DNA of 35,481 nucleotides, taken from positions 1-35,481 of the forward strand of contig NZ_JAFCNB010000037.1 in the NCBI RefSeq assembly GCF_017896165.1, written 5' to 3'. The position numbers and the translations under genes are program-made. The notes beneath the pieces were generated by a model. That model was given only the letters and a program-made list of their open reading frames with translations, was not told where the DNA came from and ran no database searches. Source of the DNA: Microbispora oryzae (GTDB lineage: Bacteria > Actinomycetota > Actinomycetes > Streptosporangiales > Streptosporangiaceae). How positions within the stretch are numbered: the stretch's first letter is position 1; every line of letters starts with the position of its first letter. This document shows positions 7,480 through 15,021 of the stretch, piece by piece.

Positions 7480-9473
7480 GGCAGCACCGTCCTGAGCCGC
7501 GTCCCGCTCCCGGCGGGGCTGTCGAGTTCGAGCCTGGCTCCCAGCGCCGCGACCCGGTCCGCGAGACCCTGCAGCCCGCTTCCCGCCGTGAGCCGTGCAC
7601 CGCCGCGGCCGTCGTCGGCCACCACGATCCGCAACCCGCCGTCATCGGTGGTGACGTCGACGGTCACCACGCTCGCCGCCGAGTGCCGCGCCGCGTTCGT
7701 GATCGACTCGCTGACCAGGAAGTACGCCGTGGCCTCGATCTCGCGTGGCAGTCTGCTCCCGACGCTCACCCGCAGCCGTACGGGGATGGCGGACCTGTCC
7801 GCCACTGCAGCAAGCGCGGCTTCCAAACCGTCCTGCGCGAGCACGATGGGATGCAGGCCGCGGGCCAGCTCGCGCAGATCCGCCGTGGCCTCCAGCAGCT
7901 GGGCGCGAGCGTCTTTGGCCCTGGACGCGAGGAGGCCGTCGCCGGACGCCTTCGCCTGCTCGGCGAGGGCGCCCAGCTCCAGCCCCAGCGTCACCAGCCT
8001 GAGTTGCACGCCATCGTGGAGGTCACGCTCCAGGCGCCGCCGGGCCGCGTCCTCCGCGGAGACGATGCGCCGCGCGGCCGCCTGCAACTGCTGAGCCTGC
8101 TCCTGCTGGACGATCACCAGGCCGGTCTGCGCGACCAGGTCCTGCAGCAGCCGCTCCTCAGCCGCGGTCAGGGGCTCACCGGGCGGTTTGCGTACGGCGA
8201 TGGCGCCACGGGCAGTGCCCTGATCGACGATTGGCCGCACATGCCAGCGCGGCCCGTGATGCAGGCCGCTCAGGGGCGCCGGATCGGTCCGGCCCACGGG
8301 CTGAGGCCAGCCCGCCCGCGGAGCCATGCATGCCTCGTCGCCGACCCAGACGACCACCTCCCTCGCGCCGAGCGCGCTCGCGACCGTCGCGGCAATCCCG
8401 TCCAGCAGCTCCTCAGGTGCGGCGGTGAGCTGAGCGGACAACCGGGACAGTGCCTCGTACGGCGTCGCCCGCGGCCCGTAGACGAGGCGGTCGGCCAGAC
8501 GCTGGGCACGCCGCCGCAACGGCTCGAACACGACTGCGACGACGGCGGTCGCGAGAAGCGACCGCCACCGTTCCTCCACCGGCACCAGCCCGCCGACGCC
8601 GACCACGAGCGCGACGTAGCCGGCGGTGACGAGCAGCAGCATCGATCCGACGACGATGGTCTTGTTGATGACCGGATCGATGTCATAGAGCCGGTGCCTC
8701 AAGATCCCGAACGCGGCGGCGACCGGAACGAGCGGCAAGGCGAGCAACCCCGGCACCGGGCTACCGAAGATCACCAACCCGGCCGCCAGGATCAGGATGT
8801 CCATCACGACCGCGAACACCAGCCACCGCATCCGGCGCGCCTCGTCGCCGCCGGCACGCCGCAGGCGTACCACGATCGCGACCGTCCCGAGCGCCTGGAA
8901 GAGCAGGTAGCTGAACTGCGCGTACTCCCACACCCGGGCAGCCGTCACAGCCCCCGGCAGATCGAACGGGTGGGGCGCGACCAGACCGGTCCGGTCGTAA
9001 TCCGCGGGCCACAACGCGGAGACCGCCGCCATCACGCCCGCCACCGCGACCATGCCCCATGCGAGACCGAGCCATCTGCGGGACAGCAGCCTGCCGTCGG
9101 GGAACGCCATCAGCGTCCAGCCGAACGCCGCGATCGCCAGAGGCAGTGGCCAGACGCCGATCCACCCCAGCCATGACGCCGCCGGCAGCGGACCTGTGTG
9201 CAGGCCGTACTGCCGGCCGAAGAACATCACGGCGTGCCCCACACCGGTGGCCACGAACAGCCAGCCCTCCCGGTGCCGGGGCCGCATCCGGACGACGTAG
9301 AGCCCGACCGCTGTCCACGACGCCGCGATCAGCCCGTTGTGGGCGTTCGCGAGGTGGAATCCGAGATACCACCCGTAGCTGACGAGCGCGGCAACCACCA
9401 GCGCCACCAGGCCGAGACCTGCCTCGCGGGCTGCCGGCGGGGCCTCGTCGTACGCGTTCGCCGCTGTGGCCAC
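7470..9473 (-). CDS. Membrane sensor histidine kinase (HisKA_3 type) with GAF-like domain
   Basis: A 667-aa protein if started at the GTG that gives VATAANAYDEAPP; no strong ribosome site is seen, and it may be leaderless. About ten hydrophobic segments cover residues 19-317. A GAF-like region lies at about 345-455. The dimerisation/phosphoacceptor helix follows, with His486 in RRRLERDLHDGVQLRLVTLG. The HATPase_c domain contains ESITNAARHS and the DGRGGARLTAGSGLQGL glycine box. This layout is typical of actinobacterial NarX/DesK-like kinases that pair with NarL regulators. The cognate response regulator overlaps its 3' end. The signal sensed is unknown; the many membrane helices suggest an envelope or lipid cue. 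Confidence 0.9.
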   Translation of the reverse strand: MATAANAYDEAPPAAREAGLGLVALVVAALVSYGWYLGFHLANAHNGLIAASWTAVGLYVVRMRPRHREGWLFVATGVGHAVMFFGRQYGLHTGPLPAASWLGWIGVWPLPLAIAAFGWTLMAFPDGRLLSRRWLGLAWGMVAVAGVMAAVSALWPADYDRTGLVAPHPFDLPGAVTAARVWEYAQFSYLLFQALGTVAIVVRLRRAGGDEARRMRWLVFAVVMDILILAAGLVIFGSPVPGLLALPLVPVAAAFGILRHRLYDIDPVINKTIVVGSMLLLVTAGYVALVVGVGGLVPVEERWRSLLATAVVAVVFEPLRRRAQRLADRLVYGPRATPYEALSRLSAQLTAAPEELLDGIAATVASALGAREVVVWVGDEACMAPRAGWPQPVGRTDPAPLSGLHHGPRWHVRPIVDQGTARGAIAVRKPPGEPLTAAEERLLQDLVAQTGLVIVQQEQAQQLQAAARRIVSAEDAARRRLERDLHDGVQLRLVTLGLELGALAEQAKASGDGLLASRAKDARAQLLEATADLRELARGLHPIVLAQDGLEAALAAVADRSAIPVRLRVSVGSRLPREIEATAYFLVSESITNAARHSAASVVTVDVTTDDGGLRIVVADDGRGGARLTAGSGLQGLADRVAALGARLELDSPAGSGTRLRTVLPCG

Positions 9474-9608
9474 ACCGGAATGGTGGCACAGCGACCAGCC
9501 CCTGCGAATGAGGGTTTTCCCTGCGGAGAAGCAGGGCGTGCACGCATCCGCGAAGGACGCCTGTCGGCCACCGTTGACCCCGTCATCGGCATCCACGAGG
9601 AGGCAGCC

Positions 9609-10262
9609 ATGAGCACGTCGGCGCAGGACATGACGCGCCCTTCCACCATCTCGCGGCTCAACCGGGTCAGCGGCATCTGCCTGGTGCTCGGCGGCATCAC
9701 CTTCATCGCCGGCGGCGCCACCCATCCGGGCGACAGCGGCGAGGGCAACAAGGTCCAGCAGTTGCACGAGATGCTCGTGCAGCCGAGCTGGTATCCCTCC
9801 CATTCACTGCTGCTGCTCTCGATGGGCCTGTTCGCCGCCGGGATCTTCGCGATCTCGCGCCGCGGCGACCTCGGCGAGAGCATGGCCACGGCGACCAAGG
9901 TCGTCGCCGGCATCGGCGCCCTCGCCACCGTCGGTATGGCCGCGCACCTGTTCGCCGCGCTGGAGGCCGATTCCCTCGCTGCGGGTCAGCCGACGACCAT
10001 CTCCACGATCCAGACGTGGAACGAGACGATCACCGACACGCTCTGGGCGCTGAGCATCGTGTTCCTCGCCGTGGCCGGCGGCCTCACCCGGACGGTCGGC
10101 AACCGCATCACGCTCATCATCGGCCTGGCCGGCGGGCTGGCCTTCGCGCTCGCCTCCGCCACCATCGCGTTCACCGACCGGTTCGACCCCCTGTTCCCGC
10201 TCGGGTCGCTGATCGGCGTATGGGCCGCCGCCGTCGGCGTGATGGCGACGACCCGCAGATGA
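9609..10262 (+). CDS. Small polytopic membrane protein of unknown function
   Basis: A 217-aa protein starting MSTSAQDMTRPSTISRLNR, with a GAGGAGGCAG ribosome site just upstream. Hydrophobic segments are at about 20-37, 62-80, 93-115, 138-153, 161-181 and 191-210, so it is an integral membrane protein with five or six helices. No catalytic motif is recognised. It is divergent from the sensor kinase gene, with 135 bp between the starts. A role as a target or accessory of that two-component system is possible but is only context inference. Confidence 0.75.
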   Translation: MSTSAQDMTRPSTISRLNRVSGICLVLGGITFIAGGATHPGDSGEGNKVQQLHEMLVQPSWYPSHSLLLLSMGLFAAGIFAISRRGDLGESMATATKVVAGIGALATVGMAAHLFAALEADSLAAGQPTTISTIQTWNETITDTLWALSIVFLAVAGGLTRTVGNRITLIIGLAGGLAFALASATIAFTDRFDPLFPLGSLIGVWAAAVGVMATTRR

Positions 10263-10395
10263 CCCGCAGATGACCCCAGAGCACACTCCGCACGCGGTCA
10301 CCCCGGAGGCGCGGTAGGGGCCCATCGCGTGGCGGGCCGATCGCGCGCCGATCGCTCTCCAGCGGCTGCGGCACGGATACAGAGCCGACGCAGGC

Positions 10396-10451
10396 GCATT
10401 CCACAGTGGTCGCCGGGCGAGGAGCGAATCGCTCCCGCTCGTGTGGAATGC
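10396..10451. promoter_or_regulatory. Nested inverted repeats upstream of the M1 peptidase gene
   Basis: GCATTCCACA at 10396-10405 is exactly complemented by TGTGGAATGC at 10442-10451. Nested inside is GGAGCG-AAT-CGCTCC at 10421-10435. The outer repeat ends 40 bp before the GTG start of the M1 gene. It could be an operator dyad or a folded 5' leader; which one cannot be told from the sequence. The rest of the 229-bp gap (10263-10491) shows only a short direct repeat of GCCGATCGC near 10336. Confidence 0.5.
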
Positions 10452-10491
10452 CGGCGCGTCCGCCAGGGCGGCCGGCGGAAAGGGAGACGCT

Positions 10492-11937
10492 GTGCTTAAG
10501 AAAACCCGAGCGTGGACGATGGCGGCCGCAGTGGCGGCCACGGCCGTCACCGTGCTGTCCACGGGAGGCGTCGCCGCGGCGGGGGGCGATCCCAAACCGG
10601 GAGCGGAGAGCGCCGGCGACCGCCTCTTCCCCTATCTCGGCAACGGCGGCTACGACGTCGCGTCGTACGACGTGGCCTTCGACTATCGGCCCGGCACGAT
10701 GAAGATGACCTCCGCCGTACAGATCACGGCGTCGGCGCTCCAGGCGCTGTCGCGCTTCAGCCTCGACAGCGCGGGCCAGAAGATCCACACAGTTCGGGTG
10801 GACGGACGGCCCGCCGGCTTCACGACGCGCGGTGAGAAACTGGTCATCACGCCAGAGCACTGGGTGCGGAAGGGCGCACGCTTCCAGGTCGCCATCACCT
10901 ATACGGCCGATCGGACCGCCAATCCTCCCTCGCCCGCCTCCCCCGGCGCCCCCGTGCATTTCGAACACTGGTACAACAAGGACGACGGGTTCGCGCTCTT
11001 CGGCCAGCCGGACAGGGCGCATCTTTTCTTCCCGATGAACGACCACCCCTCAGACAAGGCCAGGGTCACCTTCCGGGTCACCGTGCCGAAGGACCTGCAG
11101 GTCGCCGCCAACGGCACGCTGCGTTCCCGCAGTACGTCGGGAGGCCGGACGACGTACGTGTACGGCACCCGCGACCCCATCCCGACCCAGGTGGTTCAGG
11201 TGGCCGTGGGCCGCTTCCGCCAGGTCCGGCAGACCGGGCCCCACGGTCTCCCGCTGACCAGCTTCATCACGCCCGCCTTCTACGCCAAGGCGAAGCGGTC
11301 CGTCGGGCTCATTCCGTCGCAGGTCGCCTGGGTCGAGAAGAAGATCGGTGCCAGGTACCCCTTCGAGGCCTACGGGGTGCTCGGCCTGAAAGGCGGCTAC
11401 AGCGCGGCGTTCGAGGCCGCGGGCCTGTCGACGTTCGCCGCCGAGGCGGGACTGACCAAGCCGGAAGAGACGCCCACCCTCGTCCACGAACTGGTCCACC
11501 AGTACTTCGGGAACGCCGTCTCGGAGAAGACGTGGGACGACATGTGGATCAGCGAGGGCCACGCCTCCTACTACACCTTCCTCTACAAGGACGAGAAGGG
11601 CTTCGAGAAACTCGCCGATGCGGTCAAGCGCGCCTATATGTACGACGAGGACACGCGTGGGACGACCGGTCCTCCCGGACGGCTGAAGGACCCCCTCGAC
11701 GTTCTCGGAAGCACCAACGCCCCGGGCTTCCTCATGCTGTACGGGCTCCGGCTGAAGGTCGGGGACGCCACCTTCCGGGCAATCGAGCGGACGTTCTTCG
11801 AGAAGTACCGCAATAAGGCGGCCTCGACCCAGGACTTCATCGACGTGGCCAACGGCGTCTCCCATCGCGACCTGACCGCCTACGTCCGCAGCTGGATCTA
11901 CGGAGCCAAGACCCCGCCAACGCCGGCCGCCACGTGA
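10492..11937 (+). CDS. Secreted M1-family (gluzincin) metallopeptidase
   Basis: An exported protein of about 481 aa. The GTG start follows AAAGGGAGAC by 3 bases and gives a signal peptide (KKTR, a hydrophobic stretch, then VAAAGG). An N-terminal beta-rich M1 domain covers about 45-230. The zinc site is His332-Glu333-x-x-His336 (HELVHQYFGN) with the third ligand Glu355 in WISEG, the exact HExxH-x18-E spacing of the M1 clan. The usual GxMEN exopeptidase motif is replaced by AAFEAAG (Glu308), so substrate recognition at the peptide N-terminus may differ from classical aminopeptidase N. The protein is shorter than full-length M1 enzymes and lacks the large C-terminal helical domain. It stands alone, convergent with the next gene. 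Confidence 0.88.
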   Translation: MLKKTRAWTMAAAVAATAVTVLSTGGVAAAGGDPKPGAESAGDRLFPYLGNGGYDVASYDVAFDYRPGTMKMTSAVQITASALQALSRFSLDSAGQKIHTVRVDGRPAGFTTRGEKLVITPEHWVRKGARFQVAITYTADRTANPPSPASPGAPVHFEHWYNKDDGFALFGQPDRAHLFFPMNDHPSDKARVTFRVTVPKDLQVAANGTLRSRSTSGGRTTYVYGTRDPIPTQVVQVAVGRFRQVRQTGPHGLPLTSFITPAFYAKAKRSVGLIPSQVAWVEKKIGARYPFEAYGVLGLKGGYSAAFEAAGLSTFAAEAGLTKPEETPTLVHELVHQYFGNAVSEKTWDDMWISEGHASYYTFLYKDEKGFEKLADAVKRAYMYDEDTRGTTGPPGRLKDPLDVLGSTNAPGFLMLYGLRLKVGDATFRAIERTFFEKYRNKAASTQDFIDVANGVSHRDLTAYVRSWIYGAKTPPTPAAT

Positions 11938-11961
11938 CCGCACACGCCACCATGGTGCGGT
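11937..11961. terminator. Hairpin downstream of the M1 peptidase gene
   Basis: ACCGCAC and GTGCGGT form a 7-bp stem around an 11-base loop that contains CCATGG, just after the M1 stop codon. A closely similar sequence follows the TetR gene at 34276-34297. It is probably a terminator or part of a small dispersed element. Confidence 0.45.
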
Positions 11962-12032
11962 GACCGGGCGCCCCCAAGGCGTCCCGCTGCCGGGTTGCGG
12001 CCGGGAGCGAACTCATCGGTATGGGACGCGCT

Positions 12033-12971
12033 TCAGCCCGTCGTCCAGAGGCGGAGCTTCTCGGGGTTACGTACTACCCAGATGTGCTTGATCCGGTCGC
12101 CCGCGACCTCGAACGCGAACACCGTCAAGGTGACGCCGTCCTGCACGACCACCAGGCCTGGCTGACCGTTGACCGTACGTTCCAGGACCGTCATGTCGCC
12201 GGGCCTCCGGTCGGCGAGTTCGACCCAGGCGCGCGCGATCTGCTCGCCGCCTTCGATGGGGCGCAGGAAGGTCGTGGCGAGGCCGCCGCCGTCGGCGATC
12301 GCCGTGGCGTCGGGGTCGAGCAGGCCGATCAGGGCGTCGATGTCCTTGGCCTCCCATGCCTGTTTGAAGTCCCTGACGATGCCGGCATGGTGGGCTCCCG
12401 GGCTCGCGGGACCTCGCGATTCGCGAATGCGGCGGCGGGCGGAGGAGGCCAGCTGGCGGCATGCCGCCGGCGTACGGCCGACGATCTCGGCCACTTCGGC
12501 GAAGGAGTGGCAGAAGACGTCGTGCAGGATGAACGCGACACGCTCAGCCGGGGTCATCGATTCGAGCACGACCAGGAAGGCCAGGTTGACCGACTCATCA
12601 AGCGTGACCCGGTCGGCCGGGTCGACCGTGGAGGCGCCCGTCCGTCCGGTGCTCCACTCCGTACGTTCGGGCAGCGGCTCGGGGATCCATTCGCCCACGT
12701 AGGTCTCTCTCCGGACCCGGGCTGAGCCGAGCAGGTTGAGGCAGATGCGGCTGGCGACGGTCGTCAGCCAGGCGCCGGGGGAGTCGATGGCGTCCTGCTG
12801 CTGCGGGGACATGGCGTACCAGCGGGCGTAGGTCTCCTGGACGGCGTCCTCGGCCTCGGCCAGGGAGCCCAGAAGCCGGTAGGCGACATTGATCAGGTGG
12901 CGCCGCTCGCTCATGATCGCGTCTGGGCCGGGATCGGGCCGGCCGTGGTCTGGCCGGGATCGGGTGGTCAT
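12033..12971 (-). CDS. ECF41-type sigma factor (SigJ-like) with C-terminal SnoaL-like domain
   Basis: A 312-aa protein. Region 2 lies in about residues 18-85 (LINVAYRLLGSLAEAEDAVQ, WLTTVASRICLNLL), followed by the ECF41-typical YVGEWIPEPLPE linker. Region 4 is at about 135-185. A SnoaL/NTF2-like domain occupies residues 195-312, with ADGGG (226-230) and the terminal NPEKL (302-306), close to the DGGGK and NPDKL boxes of ECF41. In this group the fused domain modulates activity in place of an anti-sigma factor. ECF41 genes usually sit beside a carboxymuconolactone-decarboxylase, oxidoreductase or epimerase gene. None is adjacent here; the divergent neighbour is a LUD protein. The ATG at 12971 was chosen because GGGAG lies upstream; a GTG further upstream is possible. 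Confidence 0.9.
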   Translation of the reverse strand: MTTRSRPDHGRPDPGPDAIMSERRHLINVAYRLLGSLAEAEDAVQETYARWYAMSPQQQDAIDSPGAWLTTVASRICLNLLGSARVRRETYVGEWIPEPLPERTEWSTGRTGASTVDPADRVTLDESVNLAFLVVLESMTPAERVAFILHDVFCHSFAEVAEIVGRTPAACRQLASSARRRIRESRGPASPGAHHAGIVRDFKQAWEAKDIDALIGLLDPDATAIADGGGLATTFLRPIEGGEQIARAWVELADRRPGDMTVLERTVNGQPGLVVVQDGVTLTVFAFEVAGDRIKHIWVVRNPEKLRLWTTG

Positions 12972-13031
12972 GGTGCCGACGGCTCCCTTGGTCGCATCTG
13001 CCCTCACTAACTCGACAGGACACGCACCAGA

Positions 13032-13060
13032 AATGTGAGGCCGGTGCGTCGCCTCACATT
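13032..13060. promoter_or_regulatory. Perfect 9-bp inverted repeat between ECF41 and LUD genes
   Basis: AATGTGAGG and CCTCACATT are exact complements separated by 11 bp, in the 158-bp divergent gap. The dyad is 60 bp from the sigma start and 69 bp from the LUD start. It is a good candidate operator for a regulator of both genes. I could not place a convincing TGTCACA/CGTC-type ECF41 promoter nearby. Confidence 0.55.
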
Positions 13061-13129
13061 CCGGAGGGCTGTGTTGTCGAACCGCTGGGACGAACACATC
13101 ATCCAGCGAACAGGAAGTTCAGCGACCTC

Positions 13130-13759
13130 ATGACTACCTCAATGCCGGCGACACCGTTCGCCGACCCGGCGTCCGCGCAGCGACTGGAGCGGGCGGCCGC
13201 CGCGCTGACCGCACACGGTTTCACCGTGGAAATCCTCGACGACGCCGCCGCCGCGCGTACCCGCGTCAGAGAGCTGATACCCGAGGGCGCCAGCGTGTTC
13301 ACCGGGGCCAGCGAGACCCTCCGCCTGTCCGGCATCGATGAGGACATCAACGGCAGCGGGAGATACGCGTCCGTCAAGGCACGCAGCACGACCATGGACC
13401 GCGCCACCCAGTTGGCCGACATCTGGCGGATGGTCGCCTGCCCCGACGTCATCGTGGGCAGCGTCGCCGCCGTCACCGAGACCGGCTCCCTCGTCGCCGC
13501 CTCGGCCAGCGGAAGCCAGCTGGCCGGATACTCGGGCGCCGCGGCCCACGCGATCTGGATCGTCGGAGCACAGAAGGTGGTACCCGACCTGGACACCGCG
13601 CTGCGGCGCCTCGAAGACCACTGCCTTCCGCTGGAAAACGAGCGGGCCATGCAGGTCTACGGGCAGCCCAGTGCCGTCAACCGCCTTCTCATCCTCAACG
13701 CGGAACCCCACCCCGGGCGCGGCACCGTCCTGCTGCTCCGCGAAGCCATCGGATTCTGA
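13130..13759 (+). CDS. LUD-domain (LutC/YkgG-like) protein
   Basis: A 209-aa protein with the LUD fold pattern. An N-terminal helix is followed by HGFTVEILDDAAAARTRV, GASVFTGASETLRLSGI, a middle ADIWRMVACPDVIVGSVAAV and TETGSLVAASASGSQ, and a C-terminal half with IVGAQKVVPDLDTALRRLED. LUD proteins are associated with lactate utilisation and iron-sulfur electron transfer (LutC in LutABC). Here there is no LutA or LutB partner, so it is an orphan LUD protein of undefined substrate. The start ATG follows CAGGAAG; a second ATG at 13142 is possible. It is divergent from the ECF41 gene, which may control it. Confidence 0.85.
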   Translation: MTTSMPATPFADPASAQRLERAAAALTAHGFTVEILDDAAAARTRVRELIPEGASVFTGASETLRLSGIDEDINGSGRYASVKARSTTMDRATQLADIWRMVACPDVIVGSVAAVTETGSLVAASASGSQLAGYSGAAAHAIWIVGAQKVVPDLDTALRRLEDHCLPLENERAMQVYGQPSAVNRLLILNAEPHPGRGTVLLLREAIGF

Positions 13760-13789
13760 ACCACCGGCATTCGCCTGTCTCATCGGGTG

Positions 13790-14557
13790 TCAGGGGAGGG
13801 TCAGGATGACCGGTCCGTCGTCGGTGACGGCCACTGAGTGCTCGACGTGGACCGTACGGCTGCCGTCTCCGCTGCACAGGGACCAGCCGTCCTCGGCCAT
13901 CGCGTAGTCGTCCCCGCCTCCGGCCATCAGGCTGGGCTCGATGGCGATGACCAGGCCCGGGCGGAGCCTCAGGCCGTGCCCTTGACGGCCCTCGTTGGGC
14001 ACCCACGGGTCCTCGTGCATGGCCCGCCCGACTCCGTGGCCGGCGAAGTCGTTCTGCATGCCGTAACCGGCCGCGCGGCCGATGCGGGACATGGCGTGGC
14101 CGATGTCGCCCAGCCGCGCGCCCGGCACGGCCTGCTTGATCCCGGCGGCCAGCATGCGCTCGGCCGTCGCGATCAGCTCGTCGTCGCCCTGGCGGGCCCG
14201 GCCGACGCAGAAGCTGACGGCGGCGTCGGCATGCCAGCCGTCGATGTGAGCGCCGCAGTCGACGCTCAGCAGGTCGCCGTCACGGAGCCGGTAGCCGGTG
14301 GGCAGGCCGTGCAGCATGACCTCGTTCACCGAGGTGCAGATCACGCCGGGGTAGGGAGTGGCACCGAACGCCGGGTGATAGCCGAGAAAGGACGATCCGG
14401 CCCCTGCCTCGTGCATGATCTGGCGGGCCAGCTCGTCGAGCTCGCGCAGCGAAACCCCAGGGGTCGCGTGTGAGCGGACCTGCGTGTGCACCGCCGCCAC
14501 GACACGGCCGGCCGCACGCATCACCTCGATCTCGCCGGCGGTTTTGAGCTCGATCAA
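13790..14557 (-). CDS. map: Type I methionine aminopeptidase
   Basis: A 255-aa M24-family enzyme that removes the N-terminal Met from new proteins. All five metal ligands are present: Asp100 and Asp111 (SVDCGAHIDGWHAD), His174 (GHGVGR), Glu207 (AIEPSL) and Glu239 (HVEHSV). The length fits a short type Ia enzyme without N-terminal extension. The start is TTG, placed 7 bases after a strong AGGAGG. It is not beside ribosomal-protein or adk genes, the usual location of the housekeeping copy. It is divergent from an XRE regulator, so this is probably an accessory, regulated copy. Confidence 0.93.
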   Translation of the reverse strand: MIELKTAGEIEVMRAAGRVVAAVHTQVRSHATPGVSLRELDELARQIMHEAGAGSSFLGYHPAFGATPYPGVICTSVNEVMLHGLPTGYRLRDGDLLSVDCGAHIDGWHADAAVSFCVGRARQGDDELIATAERMLAAGIKQAVPGARLGDIGHAMSRIGRAAGYGMQNDFAGHGVGRAMHEDPWVPNEGRQGHGLRLRPGLVIAIEPSLMAGGGDDYAMAEDGWSLCSGDGSRTVHVEHSVAVTDDGPVILTLP

Positions 14558-14580
14558 CTCCTGTCCTCCTTCTGGATTCC

Positions 14581-14604
14581 AATAACTATACCGGTATTAG
14601 TATT
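14581..14604. promoter_or_regulatory. Operator-like palindrome between map and XRE genes
   Basis: A 24-bp AT-rich dyad centred on the perfect palindrome ATACCGGTAT (14588-14597). The outer arms match in 9 of 12 positions. It fills the 53-bp space between the map TTG and the XRE ATG, so it overlaps both promoters. It is likely the binding site of the XRE protein. Confidence 0.6.
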
Positions 14605-14610
14605 GGGTTC

Positions 14611-14928
14611 ATGGTACGCGAACCGTTGTCGATCGCCGACCGCCTGCGCGGGGAACGGCTGGGCGACCTGCTCCGTGAGGCCAGGGGTGCACGCAGCATC
14701 ACCGACGTGGCACTCCGGGCCGGGATCTCTCCCGAGACGCTGCGAAAGATCGAGAGGGGCCGCATCCCAACGCCGGCCTTCTTCACGGTCGTCGCCGTCG
14801 CCGGGGTTCTGGATCTGTCGCTCGACGGACTGCTGGCTCAGGTCAGCCCGTCGGAAACGGCCGCCGAAGCCACGGGCGAAGCCGTCGCGAACACCACGGC
14901 AGACGGCGCGCGCAGAGCCGCAGGATGA
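14611..14928 (+). CDS. XRE-family HTH regulator
   Basis: A 105-aa protein with a Cro/C1-type HTH in about residues 15-75: ERLGDLLREARGARSITDVA, LRAGISPETLRKIERGRIPT and FFTVVAVAGVLDLSLDGLLA. An Ala-rich tail follows. No strong Shine-Dalgarno sequence precedes the ATG, and transcripts may be nearly leaderless given the 53-bp divergent gap. It is divergent from the methionine aminopeptidase gene and shares the palindrome at 14581-14604 with it, which suggests autoregulation and control of map. Confidence 0.85.
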   Translation: MVREPLSIADRLRGERLGDLLREARGARSITDVALRAGISPETLRKIERGRIPTPAFFTVVAVAGVLDLSLDGLLAQVSPSETAAEATGEAVANTTADGARRAAG

Positions 14929-14949
14929 CGGTCCGGCGGGACGGCCGGT

Positions 14950-14966
14950 CAGCGGGTTCACCGCTG
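14950..14966. terminator. Hairpin between convergent XRE and hydrolase genes
   Basis: CAGCGG-GTTCA-CCGCTG forms a 6-bp stem 21 bp after the XRE stop. The following 55 bases are also self-complementary GC-rich sequence (GGCGC...GCGCC). It probably terminates transcription from both sides. Confidence 0.4.
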
Positions 14967-15021
14967 GGCCATAGGCGCGGACGGCGCCCGGCCGGCAAAC
15001 CGGACGCCGCGACCGCTCAGG

